Shown: positions 26,601 to 41,610 of the stretch, one piece after another
Layout: each line of letters begins with the position of its first letter
Position numbering within the stretch: position 1 is the stretch's first letter
Source of the DNA: Trochalopteron elliotii
Lineage: Eukaryota > Chordata > Aves > Passeriformes > Leiothrichidae
Direction of reading: 5' to 3'
Assembly (NCBI GenBank): GCA_024734555.1
Contig: JANPWX010000097.1
Location: 483,413-547,412 of the forward strand
DNA: 64,000 nt
Notes under the pieces: model-generated
Database searches by the model: none
The model's input: only the letters and a program-made list of their open reading frames with translations
What the model was told of the DNA's origin: nothing
Translations under genes and position numbers: made by a program

Positions 26601-27026
26601 CAAATTTTAGGTTTTTAATTAAGGCAGATCTATAGTGAAGATTTTGTTAAATTATTCTTACAAGTTTAGCAATTCAAAGTTCTGTTGAGGAGATGCAAGG
26701 ATTATTTTCTGTATTCTTGAAAACTAAACAGAGGACCTCTTCTACATATTTTTATCAAACTTACAGAAAGTATTCTTGCCTCTGGCTGAAACTGCTAGGT
26801 AGTGAAGTATCATTATTTCTTGTAGGTAATTCTAGAAAAATGCCATGTAACTCAGAGTAGGAGTACAGACTTTTTTGTGGAGGCCAACTGGAAAACAAGA
26901 ATTTTATGTATGGCCCTGAAAAAAAACCAACTCTTTGTTAATTAGATTTCAAAATATTCATAACTTGAATGGGATATATAGTATAGGTGTGTTGCATATT
27001 TAAATATAAATAGTAGAGTATATGAT

Positions 27027-27064
27027 CATGCAAGAGGGGTATCCCATGCAAGAGGGGTATCCCA
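27027..27064. repeat. Tandem duplication, 18 bp x 2
   Basis: The 18 bp unit CATGCAAGAGGGGTATCC occurs twice back to back without mismatch and is followed by two bases of a third copy. Identity suggests a recent duplication. Confidence 0.9.
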
Positions 27065-30000
27065 AGCCTTTTGTTTATATTTTTCCAAAGGCTTTTCTTT
27101 TTGGAAAATAATAAAATTAAAAAAACTTTACATTATAATATTCTTAATCCATGACACATACAAAAAACAGGTTGCTATTTATTTTGTATTTTGTACTGAT
27201 ATGATAAATAAAAGTGAACTTAATAATTCAGAGAGTCTGGAACTGTATTTTGTGGGATTCTGATTTTCAAATTTGAAATGCCGATAATTGAGAGAAACTT
27301 GCTAGACCCCTTTTCCTTCCTCTAGTTAGACATGAATGTTTTCTACATTGCCTTCATAAAGCAATGTTCTTCAGTCTCTTCTTCACAGAAAAGGAAATTT
27401 ATTTTTTTGATCCTCAAAAGCGTGAAGTACGTCTTCTTACTATGTCATACAGAAATTAGCATATATTATTTTTACACTGAGTGGTATGCAGTTTTTTTCG
27501 TGCTTTGTTTCTGTACTGAAAACAAGTAGAGTGACCATCTGATTTTTTCACTGCAGCGTTTAGATTTGGGCTGCAGCAAAGACAATGAGGCTATATCCTT
27601 ACGGCACGAAAAATAAGAAATACTGAGTTCAAGCACTGGTTCCCTGATCATCTGTGTTACTTAACTGTTAGCGCTGTGCCTGCCATGGATTTGGCCTGTG
27701 CTGAGTGGCACAACTGAGACACAATTTTTTATCTATGAAGCATACACAGGATGATTCCTCCAGCAGGTAGTGTGGACAAAACTTTGGTGGCCAGGGTACT
27801 TTCTTCCTCTGCAGTTTTTGAATACCGTTACAGAGTGCCTGGTACCATCAACCCCATCCTTGTTCCACTCCCACTTCTGATGCTGTGCAAATTCCATTCT
27901 GCTGAGCTACACTAGACCAAACTCTTCATGTCAGACACTTTGAATTGAAGAGAGAACTGAAACCGAAATAATAATTTTCTGAGGGTCAGAGAGATGTCAC
28001 CTCTGGCCCAAAGGACTGTGCCAAGTGCTGTGCAGCACGCTTTTCCCAGTTGGCCACAAGAAGATAAACCCATTCCAAAAGTTTATTTCTTAAGTAACTA
28101 AAAAGTTACTTCAGTCACTTCCAAGACAGTTTTAATTTGATTTAATGATTAGGAAGTGAATCTGTGATGGCTTCATGCCATCAAGTATTAACATATTACT
28201 GTGTGAATAATTTGGTACTTTTTCTGTGGATTTATTATTCAACAAATGCACTCTTTCTTTGTTCCTTCCCTAAAAATGAAACAATTCTGCAGCCCCAATC
28301 TACCAACACCAGATATGCTAGGAATGGCTGGGTACAGTGGAAATGTAAGCAAAAATTAGCACAGAAGGTTACTCTCTTATTTCTGCCACTTTTATATTGG
28401 TGGAGTTTCCTGGCATTCAAGGGTTCTCCAGGGTTAGTGTCCATGTTGTTTTGCTGTTGATTTGCAAATCCCACAGTGCAACACATTGGTAAAAGAAATC
28501 AAGACACCTTGTCAATCTGAGTTGTTAAACAAACAATGGTTCTCAAATATCATCCTACCTTTAAACTGTCTGCATACTCTATGGCAATTAAAAAAATGTT
28601 TGTTAAATGGCTGGAATATATGCAGATTCTTCATTGATTTGTTCTGTTTATGGGTTTGCATTAATTAGATACAAAAATTAAGACAGCAAATATGATAGAA
28701 AAGTTACATGTTAAAACATTTGAGGGGTATTTTTATGAATAAATATAACTATTTCAGTTGAGAATTTGGATACCGCAGTAAAAATATATCAAGCATTTTT
28801 GTAATATTTAATTTTTAAAAACTGTTAACACTGTGCTTTTCCTTTTTTATTTTTTTTTCTCTTTTGATCTAACAAGTGCTTCTACAAGAAGTACTTCTCA
28901 TAACTGCAGAAGAAATATATTTGTTCTGCTTTGATGAGTGGCATTAGACATACAAAGTATGTTATTCAGGGGCAGGATTCTGCACACATTTACTCTTTTA
29001 TAATTAATATTAACCATGTTTTGTCCAGTGCGATTGTATGTCAGCATTAGAAGAGAAAGGTCCCTCTTGTTGTATTTTTTAGTATGTTTATTTATGCTGT
29101 TTATGTAAAGAAGCCATATGGAGGCAATGGGTCCATTTCACATATCTCGTTCACACTGAAGCAACACTTTTTATAGTTATTGATCCCAGTGAAACAAATT
29201 GCCAGGGGGAGCCAGGGGATTTCATAAAGTGAAGGTTTGTTCAAAATCTTAATGAGTGCAGAATCTGGTGCTAACCAAAAGCAGAAGTGTTTAAATGCAG
29301 GAGCCCACATTGTCAGATGCAGTGACAGTCACCATGTTGCAAGTAATTTATCTGAACACTAATTATATTAGCTATGCATATATTAATTATGTATTATGTT
29401 TCCTTTTACATAAAATTATATTCACATTGGTAGTAGTTGTGAGCATCATACACTTTGTTTTAACTCCTGTTACTTTGTTTTTTATGTGACATCTATCTCT
29501 GACCAGGACAGGAACAAACTGCACCTTTTCTACTATATGTTTCTAGTTAGAAATCCCATTTAGCTGCTGCTCTATTATCACTATACCATTAAATTATGAT
29601 TGTTTATCTTCCAAAGTAGGACTGCATGTGTTTTCAATATGAAAAAAAGTGAAATTCTGTGAATTCGTGAAAAATGGCAGGCAAGCCCTTCAGAAATTTC
29701 AGCTCTGTACCTGGGTAATTTTCTGGTCTCAGAAATTTGTATAGAATTTACCACTGGATAACTTCACTGCTTCTCTTTCAAGAGGAGGCTTCCTTTGAAA
29801 TTTACCTCTATCACAAATTTGTGGTTTCCCATTGTGGTTTGGGGTAGTCTTAAGTACAAACGAAGTGGGAATACTCTTAAAAATCCATCAACAACTGGGG
29901 GCTGAGGTGCAAAGCTTAGCACCTTGGTGAGTACATATGTGATGAAATGACATTGTGAAAATCAAAAGTCTTTCACAGAACTTGTATGAAGTGTACAAAT

Positions 30001-31100
30001 TCCAAGTATTAAAGCTTATAAATTATGAGAAAATCTATCGTGATACATATTGATCCACACGATAATTATTGTCAAATGTCTTTGGAGAGGCATTAATTTT
30101 ATTTCAAGACCTTACTCAGTATGGAATTTTTTTTAGTTCAAAAAGATTACATAAATGGTAGCATTATTGTAGGGAAAATATTTTTGAAGGAGCTACTAAG
30201 TTAGACAAGGCATGACCTTTGTGTTTTGGTGCAGGAAATAAAAAAATTCAATGATAGAATCTTCTATTTCAAAAGTAAGACCCTGATTTATGTCCATATA
30301 TTTCGGGGGGTTTTTTAACTTCTTTTCTAAATAATTACTCTGCTCTAAAGAAGAAAATGGAGATGAATTGCAATGAAGAATGACATTTCATTTTTTTCTT
30401 TTTTAGATCTAATGAAGATCTAGCTTATGTCTAGAAGCACAACTAGAAGCACATTGATCTGGAAGGATATAAATTTAGTTTAACTTGGGTGTTTTCTATT
30501 CTTCCAGTTTGTTTTTGTCAGTATTTATGTTCTTTCACTCCTGAGGACTTGCAGGTATATTTTGAAGTTTTTCTCCTTTCTTCTACGAGGAAAACATTAA
30601 AAACTCCAGATTTCCTGCCTTAAATATGAGAATATATTAAAACCAGGAACATTTTATAATACCTCATTAAAAATCAAAGAATTTTTACTCTTTCTGCTGT
30701 TTCTATAAGCACTGCTGTTTTGTAAACTTTATGGAATTTTACTTACTGAAAAAAATAATTTGAAGGGCCTCTTTGGTTCAGTGTAAATAGCAGCTTTGTT
30801 ACAGAGTAGAATAATACATTAAGTTTGGGGTATTTTTTTTCTTTTTAATTCATGACTGTTTGAGTCATTGTTTAAAATCTAGTGCTGCTTGCAATGTCAT
30901 CCAGGAAAGAATGTGACAAACAATTCCCCACTGTTGTGCAATAAACCTAATTTTTTATTTATATATCCTTAGTACTTGTTGATTCTGCTTTATATATTTG
31001 CCATTTTATTTGCAAATGCTTTCACAGAAAATCAAAATAAATTGTTATTGATGTTGAGCAAAAATCTATATTTAATAATCTTTATAATTTATGTGCTGTT

Positions 31101-31147
31101 ATGTATGTATGTACATATGTATGTATGTATTTATTTATTTATTTATA
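31101..31147. repeat. Compound (ATGT)n-(ATTT)n microsatellite
   Basis: An ATGT tetramer run, interrupted once by ACAT, turns into an ATTT tetramer run. It is likely polymorphic simple sequence. Confidence 0.9.
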
Positions 31148-31820
31148 GAAAATCTAAATACATTTTAGCAAACCCTTTAAAGATTATTTCTTTTTATTTA
31201 TTTTTATGCTACTGTAAATTTTCCTTTCTTCAGCACTTTTAACGGTGGTATAAAATCTCCTAATCTGCTGCAGAAGCAGTGGAAGATGAATTATAATGGT
31301 ACTTTAGCCTTCCATAAAGAATTTTAGTTTGTGCATAGATTTTTTTAAGTTTCATTTTGGATTTTAAGTGTTTACTGAAGTGGAAAACTGTTTCCACCAC
31401 ACTAGATATCTGTACTTTATTCTGTAGATGAGCAGCAGGGATTAAAATTAAACTGGTGATAAGATTTTACATGATTAATTGCAGAAGAAGATTAGAGCCC
31501 TGATAAACTAATTACCAGAGAAGCTCCTGAGTGTGCTGTTTTGCTATGCAGGCTCTGATAAATAAGAAGTGATTGGAGAGAAATGGTGATGTCAGATTTC
31601 ACAGTAACTGAGTTTACATTTTTGTCTTATTTTTCAATGCATTCCTTTTAAGCTTTTATTGCTCTTTGCCTTACATGCCCATCAGTTACTCCTGTGCCCA
31701 GTGATTAAGCACTGTCTAAAATTGGGATTGCTTGACACTAAGAAAATATCCAAAACTGATTTTGTGGACATTAATTGCATGTATGCATATGCTGTGTATG
31801 TGTACTTACACATATAGAAA

Positions 31821-31842
31821 TACACACACACACACACTCACA
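31821..31842. repeat. (CA)n microsatellite
   Basis: This is a short CA dinucleotide run, interrupted once by CT near its right end. Confidence 0.88.
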
Positions 31843-33265
31843 TGCTTATATTAATGGGTATGCATAGATGAAACCCTACTCTTCTGGAAGAAATTTCTTG
31901 CTTTTAGCTTGTAAAATTATTGAAGAACTTGCTTATTCAGAGTCTATGCCGTATCTCCTTTGAAGAGGATATGTTGATTCCAGTTGTGAAGTAGAAAAGA
32001 TAGTACTGCAGTGCTGTTTCCAGTGTGTCAGTTTTCCACGTATTTTTGGGGTGTGGTGGTGGTGGTGTCAAAAACAGAGTGACAAAAACACTGTGAGAAG
32101 AGCAAATATCTTGGCAATTTCCTGTGTTAATACAGCCATCTCCTGCAAGATACAGATCACAAAAATTAGAATGGATTTCTATATAACATGGATATAACAT
32201 GAGAATCTCTATCATATGGATCTTCGACAACAGTGTAGCAAATGCTGTGAATCTAAACCACCAGATTCTTAAGTCTTCAGGGTGCCATTTTTCAAAGGGC
32301 TTTGTTATGATATGCTGTATATTGGAAGGGAAGAAAGATACCTCTCAAATACTGAGTCCTCCAAAGCTACCTAGACTGCAATCTACCTGACTGTTACACC
32401 ATATTTATATCTGTGTTTAGTGTCGTCAATGCTTTCTTACTTTAATAAGTTCTATCTTTCTAAACTCATAGCTACTTCTAGGTTCAGATTTTAATAGAGA
32501 ATTCTAGGATTCTCTATTCTACCATGGAGGATATTAAAACTTTTTATACACAAAGAGAAATTGCTCTAGAATCCAGTCGCTCAGTCCTACGTGTTTTCCT
32601 GGCATCTGAAACCATTATTAATTGACCTCGGTAGCTTCATTAAAAAGAGATAGAACAACTTTCATTTGCGTGTCAGTACAGATGGTGATAGCCCCAGAAC
32701 TGTTGCTTTGAGCCAGAGATCACAAGCTGTTTAAAAGAGAGCATATCCCTCGATATACTTCCTACTGATCATGGGCCATTAACAGTACTAAGTTCCAGTG
32801 GGAAAGTGGGCTAGTCGAGAACTCTGCTTGGCTGCTTCAGGGCAGAGCCTGTGTTATGCAGTTTACTGCACTAATTATATACTCTTGATGAGCTCATTAG
32901 AGGACAATAAAGGAAGATGAAAACAGTTTGCAATATGTGTGGTCAAATTAGCCACACAGAGAAATTACAGTTAGTACTTAAATGCTGTATAGCAAGTGTC
33001 CATTTAAAAAAATGTAGACACTCGTGTATGTACACTGTAATGATGCCTAAACTAATTTTCTTTAATGTGTTTATTTTTCAGATTGGGAATTGGATCTGAT
33101 TAGAATGCAAAGCAAAGATTTAAATGAGGCAGGCAACAAGATATTTATAGCCATGTTCTTCATGGAAGTTTTTAATTATGCAGATCTGAGTTGGTGGTCC
33201 ACTTGCGATGTTTTAGGGTTGAAATCTTATCTCGATTTAAGAAAGAGACTATTTTTAAATTAATA

Positions 33266-33336
33266 TACCACTTAAGACTATCAATTTAAGAATATCCACT
33301 TAAGACTATCAGTTTAAGTCTCCGTTTAAGACTGTC
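33266..33336. repeat. Imperfect short tandem repeat, TTAAGACTATC-type unit
   Basis: The motif CCACTTAAGACTATCA occurs at about 33268 and again at about 33296, 28 bp apart, each followed by TTTAAG. A third, degenerate copy (GTTTAAGACTGTCC) follows. This is a small minisatellite-like array of about 70 bp. Confidence 0.75.
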
Positions 33337-35379
33337 CTATATGCAGTTGAGTGAAAATAAATTACATTTAAGTGCAGTTCATGGTAATTTGAAGAAAAAA
33401 CATTTTAAAGGTTTCTTTCATAAACATTTTCTCCGTACACATAGGCACACTAATTGATATACAAAATATCAGCTGATGGAAGGATGCTGAGGATGGAGGC
33501 TGATGGTGCTACTTAACTGCAAAGGATTTTTCTTCTTTCTGTGTGTACAAAAGTTTATATGCACAATTTATAAATGGGGAAATTGCAGTAGAGGTAAACT
33601 TATTCTATAGCTGCAGCCAAATCAGATCAAGATGGTTCTACAGAAGACAAATGAGGGACATTTGCCAAACTGCTTAAAAGTTGATATACTTTCATGTGCC
33701 ATTATTCCTTGCCACAAGTCTGTCATATAATTCAGAATTTTAATCTTTCTGTTAACCTGCTTCATTCTAACAGAAGTTAGTTAGGAAAGGATTGCAGGTG
33801 CAACCATACTGGTGGACTTGATTGGGGAACTACTTTCAGTGAGGATTGGGTACTGAATGGATATAATGGACATCTGTGGGCCAGCAGTTTATCCATCAGG
33901 CTCACCCAAAATGGAGTGTATCATTAATGCATGAATTGCTTGGAATTACATTGGCAGGGGAAAACTGGATTCCTGGTGCTTTGACCAATTGAAATTATTT
34001 TGTACAAAGTTTTCAGCAAAAACTGTATGAAATTTCAGCCCCTTTGCAAGTCTAAATTTCTAAATAAGCCTTCATGTGCTTTGACCAAAGATTTTATAAA
34101 TTGTTGCTATCCTGAAACTTCTTTTCTATTTGGTTTATTTTAGCTTTTTCACTACGGTTGTTTTCTCTGTATTTTGTTTGATCTGCTATAATGAAATTCT
34201 CTCAGCATAAGCTAGAAATATCACATGACTATGGAGCCCAGATGAAGCTTCAAATTTGGTGTCTTTATTGGTATAGGCCTGTTTCATTAAGGAAATAACC
34301 TGATAGGCCCCCCAAATCCTTTTTTCATGCCGTTCTTTCTGAACTAATCCAGTGATGTGAAAATTTGGGATGTACCTGTATCAAGAATTCTCATACATTT
34401 GTAGATTTTATCAGTCTGACCACTCACTGTGTAGCCATAATACTGAGTTACACTAAAGTAATACTTACACACTTTCTGTTTTTCAAGTAAGCTCTCTCAC
34501 TTCATTTCTTCTTAGAAATTAAATCTGACTTTCATGTTAGAAGAGCTAATTCTTTCAAATAAATGTAAAGAAGTATTATTTATCATTTTTATGATGCCAA
34601 ACTGTGAAATAAAAATCTCAGTTGATGCTTTGAGGATAATTTATTTTCAGAACTTAAATATATCTTGAGATATAACTGTTGAGCAAAGTAAGCAGTTATA
34701 TTTTTTTATTGCTGTGAACACAGAATTATGAGAGATTCTGTGAGAATAAGAGAACACTGAATTGTGTGCTGGGTTGAAACTGACTGGATGCTTTAACCCT
34801 TGTTATGATCAGAGGCTTGATCTGGTTTTGGAATTTTTGTCATTGCTGTTGGGGCTTTTTTTGTCCCATAAATTAAGATTGATTAAAAATAAATGTCTTT
34901 GCTTATTATTACTTCTAATACCTAAAATTTCTCCTGAATAATCTGATAGAAAAGCATAGAAAAATAGTCAGAAGTGAAACAATGGGGCATGTAGTCACAG
35001 CTGGATGAGTGCAAAACTCCTCATTTGCACGAACATGTGCACAAGTCCATTAGTCTTAAGGTTCAGAAAAGTACATGAATGAACTTTTTCCATTCTATAA
35101 TGTGCAGAGCATATCATTGTGGTCAAAGCTATGTAACAGTAACTCTGTTAATGCAAACAAAAATATCATAGAAATCAACCTAAGCAGATTATGTGTCATC
35201 AGAACCATCACCATTTTGTAACTAATACATAAATTTTTATACACAAGATATAGTTCTAAACCATAATTCTCTGTTTCCCCTGGTTTTTTTTATATCACCA
35301 AGCTAAGAATTTCTAAAGCAAAAATCATATAAAACTATTTTTAAAACGGCTTGTGGATAAAAATGATATAATCATTTTT

Positions 35380-35525
35380 TGTTAAGTTGCACATTTTTAA
35401 GGTAATGCATATCTAGGATATTATATACTCTTTAACAAAATATATTTTAATATGTTATTACATCATAATATTTATCATGTTATTATCATAAATTTATCAA
35501 CTATTAATTTAAAAACAATACATTC
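35380..35525. repeat. AT-rich patch
   Basis: The sequence is almost entirely A and T, with recurring TTATCAT/ATGTTATTA and AATTTATC words and several short inverted words. No gene signal is present. A similar patch lies at about 37025-37090. Confidence 0.6.
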
Positions 35526-38500
35526 CCCAGTGTATGCACTATTGTATTTTTTCAGGGTGCATTGTGACAACTTGTGGAATAGGTTATCAAAAAGTACATT
35601 CTAGAAAAAAAGCCCAATTATTTTGTATTGCTGAAATCCAAACAGCTGAATTCCATTCTAAGCTGGAAACAATAACTAGGCAAAGCTTCAAATTGTGAAA
35701 TCACCACTATTTTTTGCAAAAGGATATTTTTCTAAAACTTTTGTGGTTATGGATTATCAAAGAAAATTGGCTCCATTTTTCTTTGGTATAACTGGACCTT
35801 TGCTTCTTTTTCTCTAATTAACCAAAGTTCTTTTAGCCTTAAATGAGCCCTACTGGATTCCACAAACCAGAAGATTAACTGCACAAAAAACTTGAGATCC
35901 TACATCTGTGTGAAGAATGCAATGTCTTTTTTAAAACACCCCATTGTGTTACCAGTAGACTAATTTATTGCCCCTTTTTTTCCCCCTGCACTTGGTGCCT
36001 GCTCTGGGTGGCACTGCAGTCCTGAGAATTCTTTTCTGTGGTGGCTGGTTGTAACTGCAAAGTTACAGCCTTTAGAAGTGCAAGTAGGGGTGTCACCAGA
36101 GCAAAAAGGAATAGGGCTACTTCAGACAGGACCTACCTGAGAAAATTGATAATTTGGACTGCATTACTCTTTAGAACTTGATGTTACTAAATTTCTTCTG
36201 TCATTATTCTCATAGCTTTGTTGCCCATGTCTTAGTGCTAATATTTTTTGAAACTTGGGTCATAATATCCTTCCAATCTTAGCAACTGGAGAACAGTTAG
36301 ACCCAGGAAGGATTCCCATTGATTTTAAGTTTAATGAGAATTGGATCAGCCCATAAATGAACAATCTGTATAGTCTTTTAATTAACTGAAGTGGCCAAGT
36401 TAGTCATCACAACAGAATCACAGGACTATGCGTACAATTGGTGATTCACTTCTCCTAACTGAAGGTCTACATGTGCTATTAGAGGATATAATTCATGTTA
36501 TAAAAGTGTAATCTGGACTATTCTCTGAATCAATAATCATTTGAAAAGAAAGAAGACCCTTTTTGCCAGACTGCAGAGAAACACAGGTTCAATAATTAAA
36601 TGACTATATGCACTTCCAGGAAAATGTAGTTAAACTGCATTTGCAGTGTAAAGTTTGCTCTGTACTTGGACAAAACATTAGAGATTGGAGTTGTATTTCC
36701 TCAAGTTGGAAATTGAAAATCAACTTGAATAAGGAATTAATCTTGGTTTGGTACTGTACCAAAGCCTTTGCCCATGTGCTGGAAAATAGGTGCATGAAGC
36801 CATTGTCTATCTGGCTGCTACACTTTACTGCTACATTTTACAGTCCAACTTTTGTATTTTAAGAACTATACTGTATATCCAAGGTTTAGAAATTCTTTGG
36901 CACTTTGAAACTGAATCCACCTGTTCAAAGTATGCTGGAGTTATAAATTGCATTAGTTAGGAAAATATAGTGATTGTCAGTTTTAACTCTTGAATTCAAG
37001 TGCTTTATAATGATTTTTGTAACTAGAATAGCGTTAGTAACAATAATTTAATTATTATTAAATTATTTAAAATAAATTATAAAAAGTAAATATTGTCATT
37101 ATTTTTCGTTTTCACTTCCATGAAGAAACTAAAAATTAGAACAGTGAAAAAATAACGACTCTGAGAAATTGCCTCCTGAGCTGCAGTCAGAGTTTTAAAT
37201 TCAAACAAATCTCAGCAAATACCTAAAGTAAAATCATCAGCTTTTCCTCATTTGGAATTAAAGACACTTCAAAAATCTTTTGATTTTTTAATAGGTTTGA
37301 TGCTGATTCACCAAACACCTGAGGTGCTTTGCAATGAACAAAAAGTAAGGTGTATAAATAACACTAGCCACCCCATGAGTTTGGTTCAGATTCTGAATTC
37401 TGCTTGAAGTGCTATAATGTAAGCAGATGATTATGTACTTATTGCCGTAATTTATAATACATGCAGAAATCAATATTTTAGATCTACTGATATCAGTGAC
37501 TTTAATTGACTCCAGGGTGAATGGAACTAAACATAGAGCATAGAAGAGGGTATGAACAAATATTTATATCATATAAGATGTTGTTAATCTTGTGGAATAA
37601 AGTAGTTCAGGTACTGAGAACTTTATGAAAGTCAGTGCTTTTTTTCCTTGTAAACTATTTGCAAACTTTGTTTTGCTGTCTAGCTTTTGGGGAAAAAATA
37701 GAACATAATTCATAAATAAGGCATAAATTATAAAATTAACAAGGAACTGATTCCCCATAACTATTTCCCAAAACCTAGCAAGTATGAATTTGAATTTCTC
37801 TTTGAAAACAGAAAGCAGATCTGAACTGCAATATCTTTTGACAGTGTTTTTTCAGGGTTTTTTCAGGTTTTATTCCACTAAGTACAACGATATTATTATA
37901 TTATACAACATAAAAATATTTCTTAGTGCGTGAACTTGAGTTTCAATGTTTTATGTTTTTTGTTTAGAGTTGAACATTCTACATCTTATCTCTCAGCACG
38001 CATTTAAATAACTGATGCAAACCAGAGCAGAGTGGGAAAATACAAACTAATGCATAAAACCCAGGCTAATGCATAATATAATGATCAGAGCAGTTTCATT
38101 GTGAAGTATGAAATGCAGATATAAATCCTGTCAATCTAAGAAACCCTGAGTGCTTCAGTGTGCTGGGTGTTTCTCTGCCCTTCTTATAGGTACATGAGAA
38201 GCTGCCACCATCTCTTTCTAATTTCAGAAGTTGAATGTCTGGTCCACAGTTCAATTTGTTGCATATAGTTTAAAATGTATAAGATGGAGATAATAATCTT
38301 CCCAATTTTTATTGCAATGACATCTTTTAGAAGATCCAGATCTGGTTTTTAAGAGATAAAAAGTGAAAGGGAAAGTGATCTTTATTTTTTTTTGCCCTGA
38401 AGGAGAATGCAGCTTTAAGATAATTTCAAGACTTAATATAATTTTTTTTTATTGATTGCAAGATTATCTTGCATGACTATGAACATTAAAAAAATCTTTC

Positions 38501-41464
38501 ATTTTGCTGTTAAATTAAAAAACGATGGGCTAAAAGCTGTGTTACCCATACTAGCCATCCTTGGTTGAGATTCAGAGCTGTGTATCACTAGGCTTGATGC
38601 CAAATTTACACTCAACCTATTTCAGGAGACACATAAACATCCTTTTACATGGTCACAGTGGCTGGTCTAAGATGCTGTATGAAATTCAGTATTATATATC
38701 AAAATGCTCTTTCTCCCATATAGCTGGTTTGCCGCCAAGCCCTATGTTGCCTGAAGAGGACCTCAGAAAATAAACCATGGGCCTCAGTGCTTGAGGAGTT
38801 GCTTCCATTTTTTGACAACCAAGTTCCATTTTCTGTTACTGAAACATAGGATTGGACACCTGATTTTACTTCCCCAAAGTCTACGACCATTGGCCAAAAA
38901 TAGAAATATTTTTATTAAATTCTGTAATCCAAATTTAACTTAATGACATCTACAAATTCTCTTTTGCTCAAAAACTTAAAAGGGAATAAATATTTTAGGT
39001 GAGAAAGTCCTTTTTTTTTTCTTTTTTTTCATGTTCTAAGGCTATCTGTCACTTAAATCAGCTGATTAATGGATTCAAAAATAGTCATAATTCTAGCCAA
39101 GTCAGATTTGTCAGGAAGCTCCCTGAAAGATATCTCTACATTACAATTTTATAATATATGGTAAAGGAAAGGATATATGGTAGCAGGAAATAAAAATCCA
39201 TTCAAGGTTGACATGTGTTCCAGAAAGACTCCATCCTTATGCCCTTTTGATGTTTTGAGCCATTTTGTCAGGTGTATTCTGAAAAAAGATAATGTTGAAG
39301 AACGTAAACTAGTACCTATAGTGTGGTTGGATTCCTTCTCATGAAGAAGCACATATGCTGTAGGTAACCAAAATAGTTTAACTCTTTGCCTATATATGAA
39401 TCTTTATTTTACTTTGTCATATGTGGTATAGATTTTAACAGCACACTCTTTATTGGTTTCATTTGCTTGTTCAATGGAATGGTAATTCTTCTTACCCACA
39501 CAAAATCCAAATAATTAAATAATTTTTTTCACATCAAACTGACCATGGTGTGTACTTGCAATTAGTTTTTTATTAGTCATCTAATATTAGATGGTGTTAG
39601 TCATCACACTGATACATGTTGCTGTTATGAATGCATGCATTTCAAACACAATGATCTATAGGGAATCATAAAACTCAGATGAAGTGTATTAGATCTTCTA
39701 ACTCATCCCCAGCTACTGAAGTACCTTGTACAATATGTTAGAGGCATAATTGAGAGTATGAATAAAATATTAATAGCTTTGTTTTTCACTTCTGAAATAC
39801 AGCATCCATTTATAAATAGGCTATGCATTGATATTACATATTAAATTTCCCCATGTGTTTTGTCTCTTTAAGTAAATAATGAATTTAAAGGTAGATATGG
39901 CTTGTAAGGAAGAAACATAACTGGAGAGGTGTAGTTTAAAATGTGAATGCTTCCATTACTATAAGGTAATTATAATTGTAAGGAATAAAAATGCTACTGC
40001 TATTTTTCTATTGGACCAAAATAAAATTGAGAAATTCTGTAGCTATTACTTGAGGTCAGACAAGCAGATTTTTTTTGCTACTTCCCCAACATATTAGCTA
40101 ATATAAAGTTAGAAAGTTGAAAAAGGAAGTTAAAAGGATGACTTTTTAAAAGTGGTCATACTTAATACCATTTAATTGAAAATATTTAAGCAGAAAAGAC
40201 ATTACAGAATCTAATTCCTATAGTGTGCACAAAATGCATGCTTGAGCAATTCAAGAGGCTGAAAATGCTTAAAGATTTTCTACATTAATTAGAAATCCTA
40301 AATTACATTGACATATATATTATTTATAACAAGACTGCTACTGTATCATCTTTGGTTGCTAAAACACAGCTGAGCATTTTGTTATTTGTGTAAACATGGA
40401 CAATGAAAAGATTGTTTATTCCCAGAATGGGAGAGAAAAGTATTCTAATTACAGTTTGCACTGTTTTGCCTGTGGGTTCCCCAAGAGCCAGTCCCTGATG
40501 GGAAGCTGCTGCCTCACATTCAGTGATGCATGAACTCAGGCTCTTTGTAGTGCAATAGGAAAAAAAAGTATCTGTGCAGTGCTATTTCTTGAGTACGGCA
40601 TGTAAAAGGTTATTGTACTTGATTCCTCTGCATCTGCACAGAGCTGACACAGAATCTGTCCTTTTTTCTTTCCACTTCTGCATGTAGCTATTGTTAGTTT
40701 CTTTCTTCTGTTGCCAAAAGACATAGTGAAAATAGGGTAGAATTGATCTCTACTTTCTTTGGCAATGAAAGTAAAGGTTCCTGAATTTATACATTGATAT
40801 CTGAATAATTGCTTATTATGTAGACTGTTCAGAATATGTAGATGAAGGGGAAAGTAAGTTCATAATCACCTGTTCTTTTGGGCAAAATACATAAGCTAAA
40901 CCAAGTGACACCTAATGTTATCTTATTTACAGATCATACAAATATATTTTCATTTTTGACAAAGTATTGAAGTCACTTGTGAGTATATAATAAACTCCCC
41001 TCATACTGAAGTTCTCTTGTAAACTATTCTCCAGATAATTAAATCATATGGAAAAATGTCAGAAGACAAAATAAAATGTATTTATTCCAGCCATATCTTC
41101 CCACTGCGTGACATGTCGTGTGAAAACAACATTAAGCATTTTCTGCCATCTGTGCTGGTTGGGGATACATTTACAAGTATGTCAGTGTGGAATATTCCTT
41201 TTCAAGTTAGACACAGTCAGTTTATAGCAATAAGCACCTAAACAGAGTGATCTACAAAAGCAGGCAGACATTGATATTTGGTTCACTTTCATCCACTCCT
41301 TGAGCTTTGTTTTGTCTTTGATAGATGGAGCTTGTTCATCATGCTGTCATTCACAGCTTTACACAAATAAAATGATACTAGAAAGTGTTGTTTCGGTAGT
41401 GAATAGATTCTTATTAGATAAATTCTGAATGTTAAATATTAACAACATTTAAGTAAAATATTAG

Positions 41465-41610
41465 TGTTCCTTAAAAGAGATGCTTAATAATTTTTGTAAT
41501 ATTTTTCAATATTATGGTGTAATATATGCCATAATTTATTTTATGTAATATTATAAATACTATATAACATATATATTATTTATTTTTGTAACATTTTAAA
41601 ATACTAATAA
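41465..41610. repeat. AT-rich patch with local inverted words
   Basis: This stretch is nearly pure A/T, with TAATATTTTT, AATATTATGG and TAATATTATAAA-like words that can pair locally. No coding or regulatory call can be supported. Confidence 0.6.
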
